NCBI GenBank assembly: GCA_016790285.1
Contig: JAEUPJ010000072.1
Location: 1-64,000, forward strand
Direction of reading: 5' to 3'
DNA: 64,000 nt
Source of the DNA: Roseateles sp.
Lineage (GTDB): Bacteria; Pseudomonadota; Gammaproteobacteria; Burkholderiales; Burkholderiaceae_C
In this document: in pieces, positions 1 to 8,444 of the stretch
Position numbering within the stretch: position 1 is the stretch's first letter
Layout: the number at the start of each line of letters is the position of its first letter
Notes under the pieces: model-generated
Databases searched by the model: none
What the model saw: the letters and a program-made list of their open reading frames with translations, nothing else
Told to the model about the DNA's origin: nothing
Program-made: the position numbers and the translations under genes

Positions 1-16
1 CTGCCACGCCCTCATG

Positions 17-41
17 AAAAAACCGGGCACAGGGCCCGGTT
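17..41 (-). terminator. Rho-independent terminator of the pnt operon
   Basis: Read on the minus strand, an 8-bp GC-rich stem (AACCGGGC/GCCCGGTT) with a 5-nt loop is followed by a run of T residues, which appears as A residues at 17-22 on the plus strand. It lies about 45 bases past the pntB stop codon, so it should end the transhydrogenase transcript. Confidence 0.8.
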
Positions 42-86
42 CCGGCGTCGGCACGGGGCACCCGGCAGGCGCCCCCGTACCCAGGG

Positions 87-1565
87 TCACTCCACGGCCT
101 TGACCATGTCCTCGACCACCTTCTTGGCGTCGCCGAACACCATCATCGTCTTCGGCATGTAGAAGAGTTCGTTGTCGAGCCCGGCGTAGCCGGAGGCCAT
201 CGAGCGCTTGTTGACGATCACCTGCTTGGCCTTGTAGGCCTCGAGGATCGGCATGCCGGCAATCGGCGACTTCGGGTCTTTCGCGGCGGGGTTGACGACG
301 TCGTTCGCGCCCAGGATGAGCGCGACGTCGGCTTCGCCGAATTCGCCGTTGACGTCTTCCATTTCGAAGACCTGGTCGTACGGCACCTCGGCCTCGGCCA
401 GCAGCACGTTCATGTGGCCCGGCATGCGGCCGGCCACCGGGTGGATCGCGTACTTGACCGTCACGCCCTTGTGCGTGAGCTTCTCGGCCAGTTCCTTGAC
501 GGCGTGCTGCGCACGCGCCACCGCCAGTCCGTAGCCGGGCACGATCACGACTGTCTCGGCGTTGCCGAGCACGAAGGCCGCGTCGTCCGCGCTGCCGCTC
601 TTCACGCTGCGCTGCTGCTGCGCACCCGCGGCCGCCGTCACGCCCGCGCCGCCGAAGCCGCCCAGGATCACGTTGAAGAACGAGCGGTTCATCGCCTTGC
701 ACATGATGTAGCTCAGGATGGCACCCGAGCTGCCCACCAGGCTGCCGGCGATGATCAGCATGGGGTTGTTCAGCGAGAAGCCGATGCCCGCCGCCGCCCA
801 GCCCGAGTAGCTGTTGAGCATGGACACGACCACGGGCATGTCGGCCCCGCCGATCGGGATGATCAGCGTCACGCCGAGCACCAGGCCCAGCGCCACGACG
901 ATGCCGAAGGCCAGCGCCGACTGGCCCATGAAGAACATCACGCAGAAGGCCAGCGCCGCGATGCCCAGCACCAGGTTCAGCAGGTGCTGACCGGCGAACT
1001 GCACGGGCGCGCCCTGGAACAGGCGGAACTTGCTGCCGCCCGAGAGCTTGCCCCAGGCGATGACGGAGCCGGTGAAGGTGACCGCGCCGATGAAGGCGCC
1101 CAGCGCCAGCTCCAGCCGGTTGCCCGGCGGGATGGGCGCGAGCGTGCGAGAGGCCACACCATCCTCCGGCGGGATGCCGGCGAGCGCCGCGTCCAGCGGC
1201 GGCGTGAGGCCGAAGGCCGCCGGCTCGGCCACCGCCGCCACCGCGATCGCAACCGCCGCCAGGCCGATCATGCTGTGGAAGAAGGCCACCAGCTCGGGCA
1301 TCTTGGTCATCTCGACCGTCTTGGCCTTCCAGGCGCCGAAGCCGCCACCCAGCACCAGGCCCAGCAGCACCCACGCCAGGCCCATGCCGTGGCCGGCGAG
1401 CTTGACGATGAGCGCGGCCGTCGTGAACGCGGCGATGGCCATGCCCACCATGCCGAAGAGGTTGCCGCGGATGGAGGTCGTCGGGTGCGACAGCCCCTTG
1501 AGCGACTGGATGAAGCAGACGCTCGCGATGAGGTACAGCAGCGTGACCAGGTTCATGCTCATCAC
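87..1565 (-). CDS. pntB: NAD(P) transhydrogenase subunit beta
   Basis: Inner-membrane subunit of the proton-translocating transhydrogenase, which passes hydride from NADH to NADP+ using the proton gradient. The 492 residues match the usual PntB length. The N-terminal two thirds is a series of hydrophobic helices. The C-terminal part is the NADP-binding domain III, with a VPGYGLAVARAQ nucleotide-binding stretch and the family motif GANDVVNPAA. The first codons read MMSM, so the true start may be a residue or two inside. It overlaps pntAb by 4 bases (ATGA), which implies translational coupling, and is the last gene of the operon before a hairpin terminator. Confidence 0.96.
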   Translation of the reverse strand: MMSMNLVTLLYLIASVCFIQSLKGLSHPTTSIRGNLFGMVGMAIAAFTTAALIVKLAGHGMGLAWVLLGLVLGGGFGAWKAKTVEMTKMPELVAFFHSMIGLAAVAIAVAAVAEPAAFGLTPPLDAALAGIPPEDGVASRTLAPIPPGNRLELALGAFIGAVTFTGSVIAWGKLSGGSKFRLFQGAPVQFAGQHLLNLVLGIAALAFCVMFFMGQSALAFGIVVALGLVLGVTLIIPIGGADMPVVVSMLNSYSGWAAAGIGFSLNNPMLIIAGSLVGSSGAILSYIMCKAMNRSFFNVILGGFGGAGVTAAAGAQQQRSVKSGSADDAAFVLGNAETVVIVPGYGLAVARAQHAVKELAEKLTHKGVTVKYAIHPVAGRMPGHMNVLLAEAEVPYDQVFEMEDVNGEFGEADVALILGANDVVNPAAKDPKSPIAGMPILEAYKAKQVIVNKRSMASGYAGLDNELFYMPKTMMVFGDAKKVVEDMVKAVE

Positions 1566-1882
1566 GCACCCTCCTTCGTCGCCGGCGCCTTCTTTTCCTT
1601 CTTCTTGAACATCTCCAGCATGCGCCGCGTGACGAGGAAGCCGCCGAAGATGTTCACCGCCGCCAGCGCCACGGCCAGCACGCCCATGCTCTTGGCAAAG
1701 GGCGTTTCGGTCAGCGCCGCGGCCAGCATGGCGCCGACGATGACGATGGCCGAGATGGCGTTGGTGACGGCCATCAGCGGCGTGTGCAGCGCGGGCGTCA
1801 CCGTCCAGACAACGTGGTAGCCCACGTAGATGGCCAGCACGAAGATGATGAGATTGATGATGGTGTGATCAACCAGTTCCAT
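1562..1882 (-). CDS. pntAb: NAD(P) transhydrogenase subunit alpha, membrane part
   Basis: Small membrane polypeptide of 106 residues corresponding to the C-terminal transmembrane region of enterobacterial PntA. In many alpha- and betaproteobacteria this is a separate gene, as here. Three hydrophobic segments are visible (about residues 5-30, 38-58 and 65-85), followed by a lysine-rich cytoplasmic tail. It lies between pntAa (5-base gap) and pntB (4-base overlap), so the three subunits are almost certainly made from one message. Confidence 0.93.
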   Translation of the reverse strand: MELVDHTIINLIIFVLAIYVGYHVVWTVTPALHTPLMAVTNAISAIVIVGAMLAAALTETPFAKSMGVLAVALAAVNIFGGFLVTRRMLEMFKKKEKKAPATKEGA

Positions 1883-1887
1883 GGTGT

Positions 1888-3003
1888 TCAGCTCCGGGTG
1901 ACTTGACCGTCTTGCGTGACGCGGCAGGCCGCGACGATGTCGTCATCCAGCGGCACGGTCAGCGTGCCTTCCTTGGTGATGACGAGCTTGAGGAAGTCCA
2001 GCACGTTGCGTGCGTACAGCGCCGAGGCGTCCGCCGCGACGAGCGCGGGCAGGTTGGTCTCGCCGACGATGACGACGCCGTGCTTGACCACCGTCTGGCC
2101 GGCCTCGGTCAGCGGGCAGTTGCCGCCCGCGGGTGCTGCGATGTCGACGATGACGGAGCCCGGCTTCATGGCCTTGACCATGTCCTCCGTGACGAGCACG
2201 GGGGCCGCACGGCCGGGGATGAGTGCGGTGGTGATGACGATGTCGGCCTGCGCCACGCGCTTGGCGACTTCGAGCTTCTGCCGGTCCAGCCAGCTCTGCG
2301 GCATGGGGCGGGCATAACCGCCCACGCCCTCGGCAGCCTCCTTCTCTTCGGCGGTCTCGTAGGGCACGTCGATGAACTTGGCACCGAGCGACTCGACCTG
2401 CTCCTTCACGGAGGGCCGCACGTCGCTGGCCTCGATGACGGCACCCAGCCGCTTGGCCGTGGCAATCGCCTGCAGGCCCGCCACACCCACGCCGAGGATG
2501 ACCACGCGCGCCGCCTTCACGGTGCCGGCCGCCGTCATCAGCATGGGGAAGAAGCGCTGGTAGCGGTCGGCCGCGATCATCACGGCCTTGTAGCCGGCGA
2601 TGTTGGCCTGGCTGGAGAGCACGTCCATGCTCTGCGCGCGGGTCGTGCGCGGCGCGGCCTCCAGCGCGAAGCTCGTCAGGCCCGCGGCGGCCATCGCGGC
2701 GAGGCCCTCGCGGTCGAAGGGGTTGAGCATGCCCACGAGCGCCGTGCCGGGCTTCATCAGCGCCAGCTCGTCGCCGCCAGGCGCGCGCACCTTCAGCACC
2801 AGCTCGGCCCCGAGTGCCGCCGCCTGGTCGACGATCTCGCAGCCCGCGGCCTCGTAGGCCGCATCGGTCACGCTGGCCGACACGCCCGCGCCGCTCTCGA
2901 CGCGCAGCACATGGCCCTGGGCCTTGAGCTTCTTGGCCGTCTCGGGCGTCAGGGCCACACGGGTCTCTCCGGCCGCGCGTTCACGCGGAACACCGATCTG
3001 CAT
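1888..3003 (-). CDS. pntAa: Re/Si-specific NAD(P)+ transhydrogenase subunit alpha, NAD-binding part
   Basis: Cytoplasmic NAD(H)-binding subunit of transhydrogenase, 371 residues, related to alanine dehydrogenase. The N-terminal MQIGVPRE start is typical of the family. A Rossmann loop (GVGVAG, residues 171-176) follows a beta strand, and the RTTRAQSMDVLSSQA stretch around 119-133 is also characteristic. It is the first gene of the pntAa-pntAb-pntB operon. The 82 bases upstream separate it from the divergent Nudix gene and must hold both promoters; a TACACAAT element in that gap could be a -10. Confidence 0.95.
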   Translation of the reverse strand: MQIGVPRERAAGETRVALTPETAKKLKAQGHVLRVESGAGVSASVTDAAYEAAGCEIVDQAAALGAELVLKVRAPGGDELALMKPGTALVGMLNPFDREGLAAMAAAGLTSFALEAAPRTTRAQSMDVLSSQANIAGYKAVMIAADRYQRFFPMLMTAAGTVKAARVVILGVGVAGLQAIATAKRLGAVIEASDVRPSVKEQVESLGAKFIDVPYETAEEKEAAEGVGGYARPMPQSWLDRQKLEVAKRVAQADIVITTALIPGRAAPVLVTEDMVKAMKPGSVIVDIAAPAGGNCPLTEAGQTVVKHGVVIVGETNLPALVAADASALYARNVLDFLKLVITKEGTLTVPLDDDIVAACRVTQDGQVTRS

Positions 3004-3085
3004 GGGGTCTCCTCCTCGGACAGATGCCGGGGCAGCTTACACAATGCTTGCGTCGCCCCACTGCGGGAATGCCAGAGGAGGTTTC

Positions 3086-3583
3086 ATGACCGCCACAGAC
3101 CGATTTCGTCCCAGCGTGACTGTCGCTGCCGTGATTGCGAACGCCGGGCGCTACCTGCTCGTCGAGGAGGAAACCCCCGAAGGGCTGATGCTGAACAACC
3201 CCGCCGGCCATCTGGAGCAGGGAGAAAGCCCGATCGAGGCCGTCGTGCGCGAGGCGCTGGAGGAGACGGCGCGGCACTTCGTGCCCGACGCTTTCATGGG
3301 CGTCTACCTCGCGCGCTTCGTGCGGCCGGCCCGTTTAGAGGACGTCACCTATGTTCGGCTGGCTTTTTCCGGCGAAGTTGGTGAAGCCATCGCGGGCCGC
3401 GCGCTGGACGAGGGCATCGTGCGCACGCTGTGGATGACGCCCGAGGAGCTCGCCGCCTGCGCCGAGCGGCACCGCAGCCCGCTGGTGCTGCAATGCGTGC
3501 AGGACCACGCGGCCGGCCGCCGGCTGCCGCTGGACAGCGTGTTCAGCCACGCGTCGCTCACCGCGCCCCAGCACAAGGGCTGA
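3086..3583 (+). CDS. Nudix hydrolase, NudJ-like
   Basis: A 165-residue Nudix pyrophosphohydrolase. The Nudix box starts at Gly41 and carries the metal-binding glutamates (E47, R55-E56, E59-E60); the last glycine of the consensus is replaced by alanine (EETA). I chose ATG 3086 because an AGGAGG ribosome site ends 5 bases before it; the open frame itself extends further upstream. E. coli nudJ is also a neighbour of mnmA, and here mnmA lies two genes downstream, which supports a NudJ-type thiamin/nucleoside pyrophosphate phosphatase. The exact substrate cannot be read from sequence. Confidence 0.85.
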   Translation: MTATDRFRPSVTVAAVIANAGRYLLVEEETPEGLMLNNPAGHLEQGESPIEAVVREALEETARHFVPDAFMGVYLARFVRPARLEDVTYVRLAFSGEVGEAIAGRALDEGIVRTLWMTPEELAACAERHRSPLVLQCVQDHAAGRRLPLDSVFSHASLTAPQHKG

Positions 3584-3608
3584 GCGCGCAGCGCCGAGAA
3601 TCCGCGCC

Positions 3609-4310
3609 ATGACGACGCCTGATTTCATCGAGGTCTACGAGGACGCCCTCTCACCCGCTGCCTGCCGGGCGCTGATCGAGCGCTTCCAGGCCAGCCCCCA
3701 CGTGCAGCGCGGCGAGACGGGCAGCGGCGTGGACGTCGGCATGAAGGACAGCTGGGACATCGCCATCAGCCGCCACGCCGAGTGGGCCGATGCCTGCACT
3801 CAGCTCAACGACGCCGTCATCGCGGGCCTGAAGCACTACCTGCGCCGCTATGCCCACCTGGCGCTGGCACCACTGAAGCTGCAGATGCAGCGCCCCGACG
3901 GCACGCTGGCGCTGCTGGACGCCGACGGCGTGGCCGCACTCGGCGACGAGCACCTGATGGGCCTGATCGCCAAGGTCTTCCGCCCGGGCGCCATCAATCT
4001 GCAGCGTTACCTGGCCGACGTCGGCGGCTACCCCTACTGGCACTGCGAACAGTACCCGCGCCAGGACAACGGCGAGGCGCTGCACCGCGCGGTGCTCTGG
4101 ACGATCTACCTCAACGACGACTTCGCCGAGGGCGAGACCGAGTTCCTCTACCAGGGGCGCAAGGTCGCGCCGCGCACGGGCAGCCTCCTGATCGCCCCGG
4201 GCGGCTTCACCCACACCCACCGCGGCAACCGCGCGCGCGGCGGCGACAAGTACATCGCCACGAGCTGGGTGCTCTACCAGCGCGCGGAAAGCCTGTTCGG
4301 GCGAGGCTGA
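3609..4310 (+). CDS. 2-oxoglutarate/Fe(II)-dependent oxygenase family protein
   Basis: A 233-residue protein with the jelly-roll oxygenase signature. A WHCE stretch (H145, E147), about 55 residues before THTH (H202/H204), looks like the facial triad, and a basic stretch around 210-214 is placed to bind 2-oxoglutarate. The acidic ligand is Glu (H-x-E) rather than the usual Asp; H-x-E is known in a few members such as clavaminate synthase. The gene sits between the Nudix gene (25-base gap) and mnmA (24-base gap), so co-transcription is likely. The substrate is unknown; protein, small molecule or modified nucleoside are all possible. Confidence 0.75.
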   Translation: MTTPDFIEVYEDALSPAACRALIERFQASPHVQRGETGSGVDVGMKDSWDIAISRHAEWADACTQLNDAVIAGLKHYLRRYAHLALAPLKLQMQRPDGTLALLDADGVAALGDEHLMGLIAKVFRPGAINLQRYLADVGGYPYWHCEQYPRQDNGEALHRAVLWTIYLNDDFAEGETEFLYQGRKVAPRTGSLLIAPGGFTHTHRGNRARGGDKYIATSWVLYQRAESLFGRG

Positions 4311-4334
4311 AGCCTGTTTGGGACAATCGGGCCG

Positions 4335-5450
4335 ATGAGTTCCGACAAAAAGCACCGCGTCGTCGTCGGCCTGTCCGGCGGCGTCGACTCGGCCGTGACC
4401 GCGCACCTGCTGAAGGCCCAGGGCCACGAGGTCATCGGCATCTTCATGAAGAACTGGGAAGACGATGACGACGACGAGTACTGCTCGACGCGCCAGGACT
4501 TCCTGGACGCCGCCTCGGTGGCCGACGTGCTGGGCATCGAGATCGAGCACGTCAACTTCGCCGCCGAGTACAAGGACCGCGTCTTCGAGAGCTTCCTGCG
4601 CGAGTACCAGGCCGGCCGCACGCCCAACCCCGACGTGCTGTGCAACGCCGAGATCAAGTTCAAGGCCTTCCTCGACCACGCCATGCGCCTGGGCGCGGAA
4701 AAGATCGCCACGGGCCATTACGCCCGCGTGCGCGAACTGGATGGTCGGTTTCAGCTCCTGAAAGGCCTGGACCCGCTGAAGGACCAGAGCTACTTCCTGC
4801 ACCGCTTGACGCAGGCGCAGCTGGCCAAGTCGATGTTCCCGGTGGGCCACCTGCCCAAGACCGAGGTGCGGCGCATCGCGGCCGAGATCGGCCTGCCCAA
4901 TGCCAAGAAGAAGGACTCGACCGGCATCTGCTTCATCGGCGAGCGGCCTTTCCGCGAGTTCCTGAACAAGTACCTGTCGCACCAGCCCGGCCCCATCAAG
5001 GACGAGCGCGGCCGCACCTTGGGCCAGCACGTGGGGCTGAGCTTCTACACGCTGGGCCAGCGCCAGGGCCTGGGCATCGGCGGTGTGAAGGACAAGCGCA
5101 CTCCGCGCGGCGGCGGCGACCACGAACCCTGGTTCGTCGCGGCCAAGGACCTCCCGAACAACACCCTCATCGCGGTACAGGGCCACGACCACCCGCTGCT
5201 GCAAAGCCCGGCCCTCACGGCAGACGACCTGAGCTGGACGGCCGGCCACCCGCCCACGCTGACGCAGGCCGCCGCCAAGACGCGCTACCGCCAGGCCGAC
5301 GCGCCCTGCAGCGTGGCGTTCGACGCCGCGGGCCAGCTGCTGCTGCGCTTTGCCGAGCCGCAGTGGGCCGTGACGCCAGGCCAGAGCGCCGTGCTCTACG
5401 ACGGCGAGGTGTGCCTGGGCGGCGGCGTCATCTCAGCGGCGCTCGCCTGA
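4335..5450 (+). CDS. mnmA: tRNA-specific 2-thiouridylase
   Basis: Adds sulfur to U34 of tRNA-Lys, -Glu and -Gln in the cytoplasm, with ATP activation and a relayed persulfide. The 371 residues include the PP-loop (GLSGGVDSA, residues 12-20). The two catalytic cysteines are C103 ([10 protein letters not shown]) and C199 (STGICFIGE), positions nearly identical to E. coli C102 and C199. The acidic run [10 protein letters not shown] around 41-50 is also typical. A GACAAT element just upstream could be a -10 for a private promoter. Confidence 0.97.
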   Translation: MSSDKKHRVVVGLSGGVDSAVTAHLLKAQGHEVIGIFMKNWEDDDDDEYCSTRQDFLDAASVADVLGIEIEHVNFAAEYKDRVFESFLREYQAGRTPNPDVLCNAEIKFKAFLDHAMRLGAEKIATGHYARVRELDGRFQLLKGLDPLKDQSYFLHRLTQAQLAKSMFPVGHLPKTEVRRIAAEIGLPNAKKKDSTGICFIGERPFREFLNKYLSHQPGPIKDERGRTLGQHVGLSFYTLGQRQGLGIGGVKDKRTPRGGGDHEPWFVAAKDLPNNTLIAVQGHDHPLLQSPALTADDLSWTAGHPPTLTQAAAKTRYRQADAPCSVAFDAAGQLLLRFAEPQWAVTPGQSAVLYDGEVCLGGGVISAALA

Positions 5451-5456
5451 CACGCC

Positions 5457-6752
5457 ATGCTGCGCAGCGCCGGGCACTCCCAGGCAAGCGGCCATCCCAC
5501 CGGAGCAGCCGGCGTGTTCGCCGGGCGAGGGGCTCACACGATTGACCGGCTGCTGGCCCGCCTGGCCGAGCCGGGTGTCGTGCTGCGGCTGGCTGCGCTC
5601 GTCGTCTGCGCGATGGAGCTGGTCAGCGCCGGTGCGGCCCTGCTCGGCGCCCGCACCGAGCCCTACGACGGCCTGGTGGCCCGCGTCTGGCGCGCCGCCG
5701 GGGGCAATGCCGACGACCGCGGCCTGCTGCTGCTGTGCGTGGCGCTGCTGCTGGCCTTCGTGGCGCTGATGTGGCGCCTGGCCAGCCAGGGCGGCAGCGT
5801 GGTGGCCGTGAACCGGCGCCTGGGCTGGCTGCTGCTGGTGGACCTGCTGGCCTTCGGCGTGACGCCCGGCCTGCCCTTCCTCGTGACGGCGCTGGCCGCG
5901 GTGCTGCTGCCGGCGCGGCTGGCGCTGGGCTTCGGCTTTGCGCAGGTGCTGCTGAACACCGCCATCTACGCCGCGCCGCAGGCCACCGCCTGGCTGGACC
6001 AGCTCGGCCTGCTGTCCTCGATGCTGGCCCTGCATGGCCTGGCCTTCGGCCTCGGGCGCATGGCCGCGGCCGAGAGCGAGAAGCGCCGCTGGCTGCAGGC
6101 GGTGCTCGCCGAGCAGCTCTCGGGCGAGCAGCTGCTGGCCGAGCAGATGCGCTACAGCGAGCGCATGCAGATCGCGCGCGAGCTGCACGACCTGATGGGC
6201 CACCACCTCACCGCGCTGAACCTGCAGCTGCAGCTGGGCGGCGCCCTGCTCGCCCGCGCCGATGCCAGCGGCGCCGGCCAGGCCCTGGACCGCGCGCAGG
6301 GCGTGGCCGCACAGCTGCTGGCCGACGTGCGCGAGGCGGTGTCGCAGCAGCGCAGCTCGCAGCGCATCGACCTCTCCGCCGCGCTGCAGGCCCTGGCCGA
6401 GGGCATTGCCAGCACGCGCGTGGAGCTGGCGCTGGACGACGCTGCCCGCGACCTCGGCCCGCGCGCCGCGCACGCGCTTCTGCGCTGCGTGCAGGAGGGC
6501 GTCACCAACGGCGTGCGCCATGCCGGCGCACGTCGCGTGCGGGTCGAATTGCACGGAGAAGGCGACGAGATCGCCGTCAGCATCGACGATGATGGGCGGG
6601 GTGCGCCACACTGGCACGCGGGCCGGGCCGAGGGCTATGGCAATGGCCTGTCGGGCATGGCCGAGCGCATGACCGAGCTGGGGGGGCAGATGCGCGTGAC
6701 GCGCACGAGCCCGGGGTTCCGAATCGAGCTGAGATGTCCACGATGGGTGTGA
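5457..6752 (+). CDS. Sensor histidine kinase, DesK/NarL (HisKA_3) type
   Basis: Membrane histidine kinase of 431 residues. About five hydrophobic segments occupy residues 40-200 and no separate sensor domain is visible. The phospho-acceptor His is H244 in ARELHDLMGHHL, typical of HisKA_3. The C-terminal HATPase has its N-box (EGVTNGVRHAG) and glycine loops (DDDGRG, GNGLSGM). The ATG lies 6 bases after the mnmA stop without a clear ribosome site, so a later start is possible. It overlaps the response regulator by 19 bases, so the two form a unit. The signal sensed is unknown. Confidence 0.88.
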   Translation: MLRSAGHSQASGHPTGAAGVFAGRGAHTIDRLLARLAEPGVVLRLAALVVCAMELVSAGAALLGARTEPYDGLVARVWRAAGGNADDRGLLLLCVALLLAFVALMWRLASQGGSVVAVNRRLGWLLLVDLLAFGVTPGLPFLVTALAAVLLPARLALGFGFAQVLLNTAIYAAPQATAWLDQLGLLSSMLALHGLAFGLGRMAAAESEKRRWLQAVLAEQLSGEQLLAEQMRYSERMQIARELHDLMGHHLTALNLQLQLGGALLARADASGAGQALDRAQGVAAQLLADVREAVSQQRSSQRIDLSAALQALAEGIASTRVELALDDAARDLGPRAAHALLRCVQEGVTNGVRHAGARRVRVELHGEGDEIAVSIDDDGRGAPHWHAGRAEGYGNGLSGMAERMTELGGQMRVTRTSPGFRIELRCPRWV

Positions 6753-7396
6753 TCAAGATCCTGCTGGTCGAAGACCAGCAACTGGTGCGCGAAGGCCTGA
6801 AGGGGCTGCTCGCGCTGCATGACGAGCTCAAGGTCGTGGGCGAGGCCAGCGACGGCGCCGAGGCGCTGGAGTGGCTCTCGTCGGCGGCCGCCGACGACAT
6901 GCCCGACCTGGTCCTGTCGGACATGCGCATGCCGCGGCTGGACGGCCTGGGGCTGATCCGCGCCCTGGCCGCACGGGCCCTGCGCCTGCCCGTCGTGCTG
7001 CTCACCACCTTCGACGACACCACCGCGTTCGACGAGGCCGTGCGCGCCGGCGCCCGCGGCTTCCTGCTCAAGGCCATCAGCCCCGAAACCCTGGCGCAGG
7101 CGCTGCGCGACGTGCACGGCGGCGGCACCGCCCTGCGGCCCTCGCTCACGACGCGCATGGAGGCCAAGGGCGGCGAGCGCGCCTTCACGGCCGCCGACCA
7201 CCCGGACCCGCTGAGCCCCAAGGAGCTTCAGGTGCTGCGCCTGGTGGCCAGCGGCCGCAGCAACACCGAGATCGCCGCCCTGCTGGGCAATAGCGAGGGC
7301 GTCATCAAGAACCACTGCTCGGCCATCTTCTCCAAGATGGGCGTGCGCGACCGCACGCAGGCCGTGCTGCGCGCCATCGACCTGGGCTGGATCTGA
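6734..7396 (+). CDS. Response regulator, NarL/FixJ family with LuxR-type HTH
   Basis: Partner of the overlapping kinase; 220 residues. The receiver domain has the acidic pair E13-D14, the phospho-acceptor D63 (LVLSDMRMPRLDG) and the Thr/Lys switch residues (LLTTFDD, LLKAIS). The C-terminal GerE/LuxR HTH begins at LSPKELQVLRLVASG, about residue 160, and contains the usual IKNHCSAIFSKMGV recognition region. It should bind DNA as a phosphorylated dimer. MSTMGV offers two starts; the first is used here. No target can be assigned. Confidence 0.92.
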   Translation: MSTMGVIKILLVEDQQLVREGLKGLLALHDELKVVGEASDGAEALEWLSSAAADDMPDLVLSDMRMPRLDGLGLIRALAARALRLPVVLLTTFDDTTAFDEAVRAGARGFLLKAISPETLAQALRDVHGGGTALRPSLTTRMEAKGGERAFTAADHPDPLSPKELQVLRLVASGRSNTEIAALLGNSEGVIKNHCSAIFSKMGVRDRTQAVLRAIDLGWI

Positions 7397-7403
7397 CGCG
7401 CCG

Positions 7404-7904
7404 TCAGGGCCGGGCCGCGGCCGGCGCGGCCACGTGCAGCACCCAGTAGCGCTGGAAGCGCCCGGGGCCGCTCACGCAGGCCAGGCCGAACTCCTGGAAG
7501 TCGGCCAGCATCAGGTTTTCGCAGTGCGCGGGGCTCGCCAGCCACTGCGCCAGCGCTTCGTCCATCGTCTCGGGGCCGCCGGCCAGGTTCTCGCCCGACA
7601 CGCGCATCACGTAGCCGGCCTCGCGCAGGCGCACACGCAAGGAGTCGCCCGCGGCGCCGATGTGATCCACCCGGTCCCGCGCGGCCAGCTCCAGCGCATA
7701 GCGCCGGGCTGACGCGGCAAGCACGGCGTTCTCGCGCAGGGGCGCCACCGCCGGCCAGATGCGCTCGCCGCACTGCTGCGCCCGCGACCGCACGGCATTG
7801 AGCGCGGCCGCCACCGCCTCGGCCGTGGGCTGGCAGCCGGGGTCGGCCCAGCCGGCCGAGGTCGCGAGCAGCATGGGCAGCAGCATGGGCAGGCAGGCGC
7901 GCAT
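7404..7904 (-). CDS. Secreted CAP-domain (SCP/PR-1-like) protein
   Basis: A 166-residue exported protein. The start at 7904 gives a clean signal peptide (MRACLPMLLPMLLATSAGWA). The mature part has CAP features: paired helices rich in LAASARRYALELA, the DHIGAAGDSLRVRLREAGY region, the SGENLAGG loop, the AHCENLMLADFQEFGLAC motif, and a C-terminal strand RYWVLHVA. Bacterial CAP proteins are of unclear function and some resemble proteases. It is convergent with the response regulator (7-base gap) and divergent from the lipoprotein gene at 7955. Confidence 0.85.
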   Translation of the reverse strand: MRACLPMLLPMLLATSAGWADPGCQPTAEAVAAALNAVRSRAQQCGERIWPAVAPLRENAVLAASARRYALELAARDRVDHIGAAGDSLRVRLREAGYVMRVSGENLAGGPETMDEALAQWLASPAHCENLMLADFQEFGLACVSGPGRFQRYWVLHVAAPAAARP

Positions 7905-7954
7905 GCAGGCATCGTAGTTGCCAAGCAGGGGTTCCCGTCGCAACATCCTTCGCC

Positions 7955-8350
7955 ATGACCTCCCTGCTTCGACTGCTCAGCGCCCTGCTGGGCGCCACCG
8001 CCCTGGCCAGCTGCGCCCAGACCCCGCCGGAGCCGCCCTCGCAGCGGCTGGCCCAGGAGCTGCGCACCGCCATCGGCCCGGCACGCTGCACGTCAGACAG
8101 CCAGTGCCGCAGCCTGCCGGTGGGTGCCAAGCCTTGCGGGGGACCGGCGGGTTACTGGGCGTGGTCCACCGAGGGCACCGATGCCAAGCGCGTGCTTGAG
8201 CTCGCCCGCCAGCAGTCCGACGCACAAAAGCGCGAAATCGAGGCCAGCGGCCTGCTGTCGGACTGCCGCGTCATCGTCGACCCGGGTGCCGCCTGCATCG
8301 CGAACCGGTGCGAGCTCGCCCGGCCCGGTGCGGGCGCCGCTGCACGCTGA
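7955..8350 (+). CDS. Small cysteine-rich lipoprotein of unknown function
   Basis: A 131-residue protein that begins with a lipoprotein signal peptide; the lipobox LASC puts the lipidated cysteine at about residue 20. The mature part has several more cysteines (CTSDSQCR, PCGGPAGYW, SDCRVI, ACIANRCEL) likely to form disulfides in the periplasm. I do not recognise a named family with certainty. It is divergent from the CAP-domain gene across about 50 bases, which must carry both promoters. Confidence 0.75.
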   Translation: MTSLLRLLSALLGATALASCAQTPPEPPSQRLAQELRTAIGPARCTSDSQCRSLPVGAKPCGGPAGYWAWSTEGTDAKRVLELARQQSDAQKREIEASGLLSDCRVIVDPGAACIANRCELARPGAGAAAR

Positions 8351-8364
8351 CGCCACCCCGCATG

Positions 8365-8396
8365 AAAAAAGGCCGCATGCCTGGTGGCATGCGGCC
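8365..8396 (-). terminator. Rho-independent terminator of the S8 protease gene
   Basis: A perfect 11-bp inverted repeat (GGCCGCATGCC/GGCATGCGGCC) with a 4-nt loop. Read on the minus strand it is followed by six T residues (A run at 8365-8370 on plus). It lies about 48 bases past the protease stop codon. Confidence 0.88.
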
Positions 8397-8444
8397 TCAA
8401 CTTGGGGTCTGAAGCGGGCAGCCGAAGCTGCCCGTGGGTCGCGC

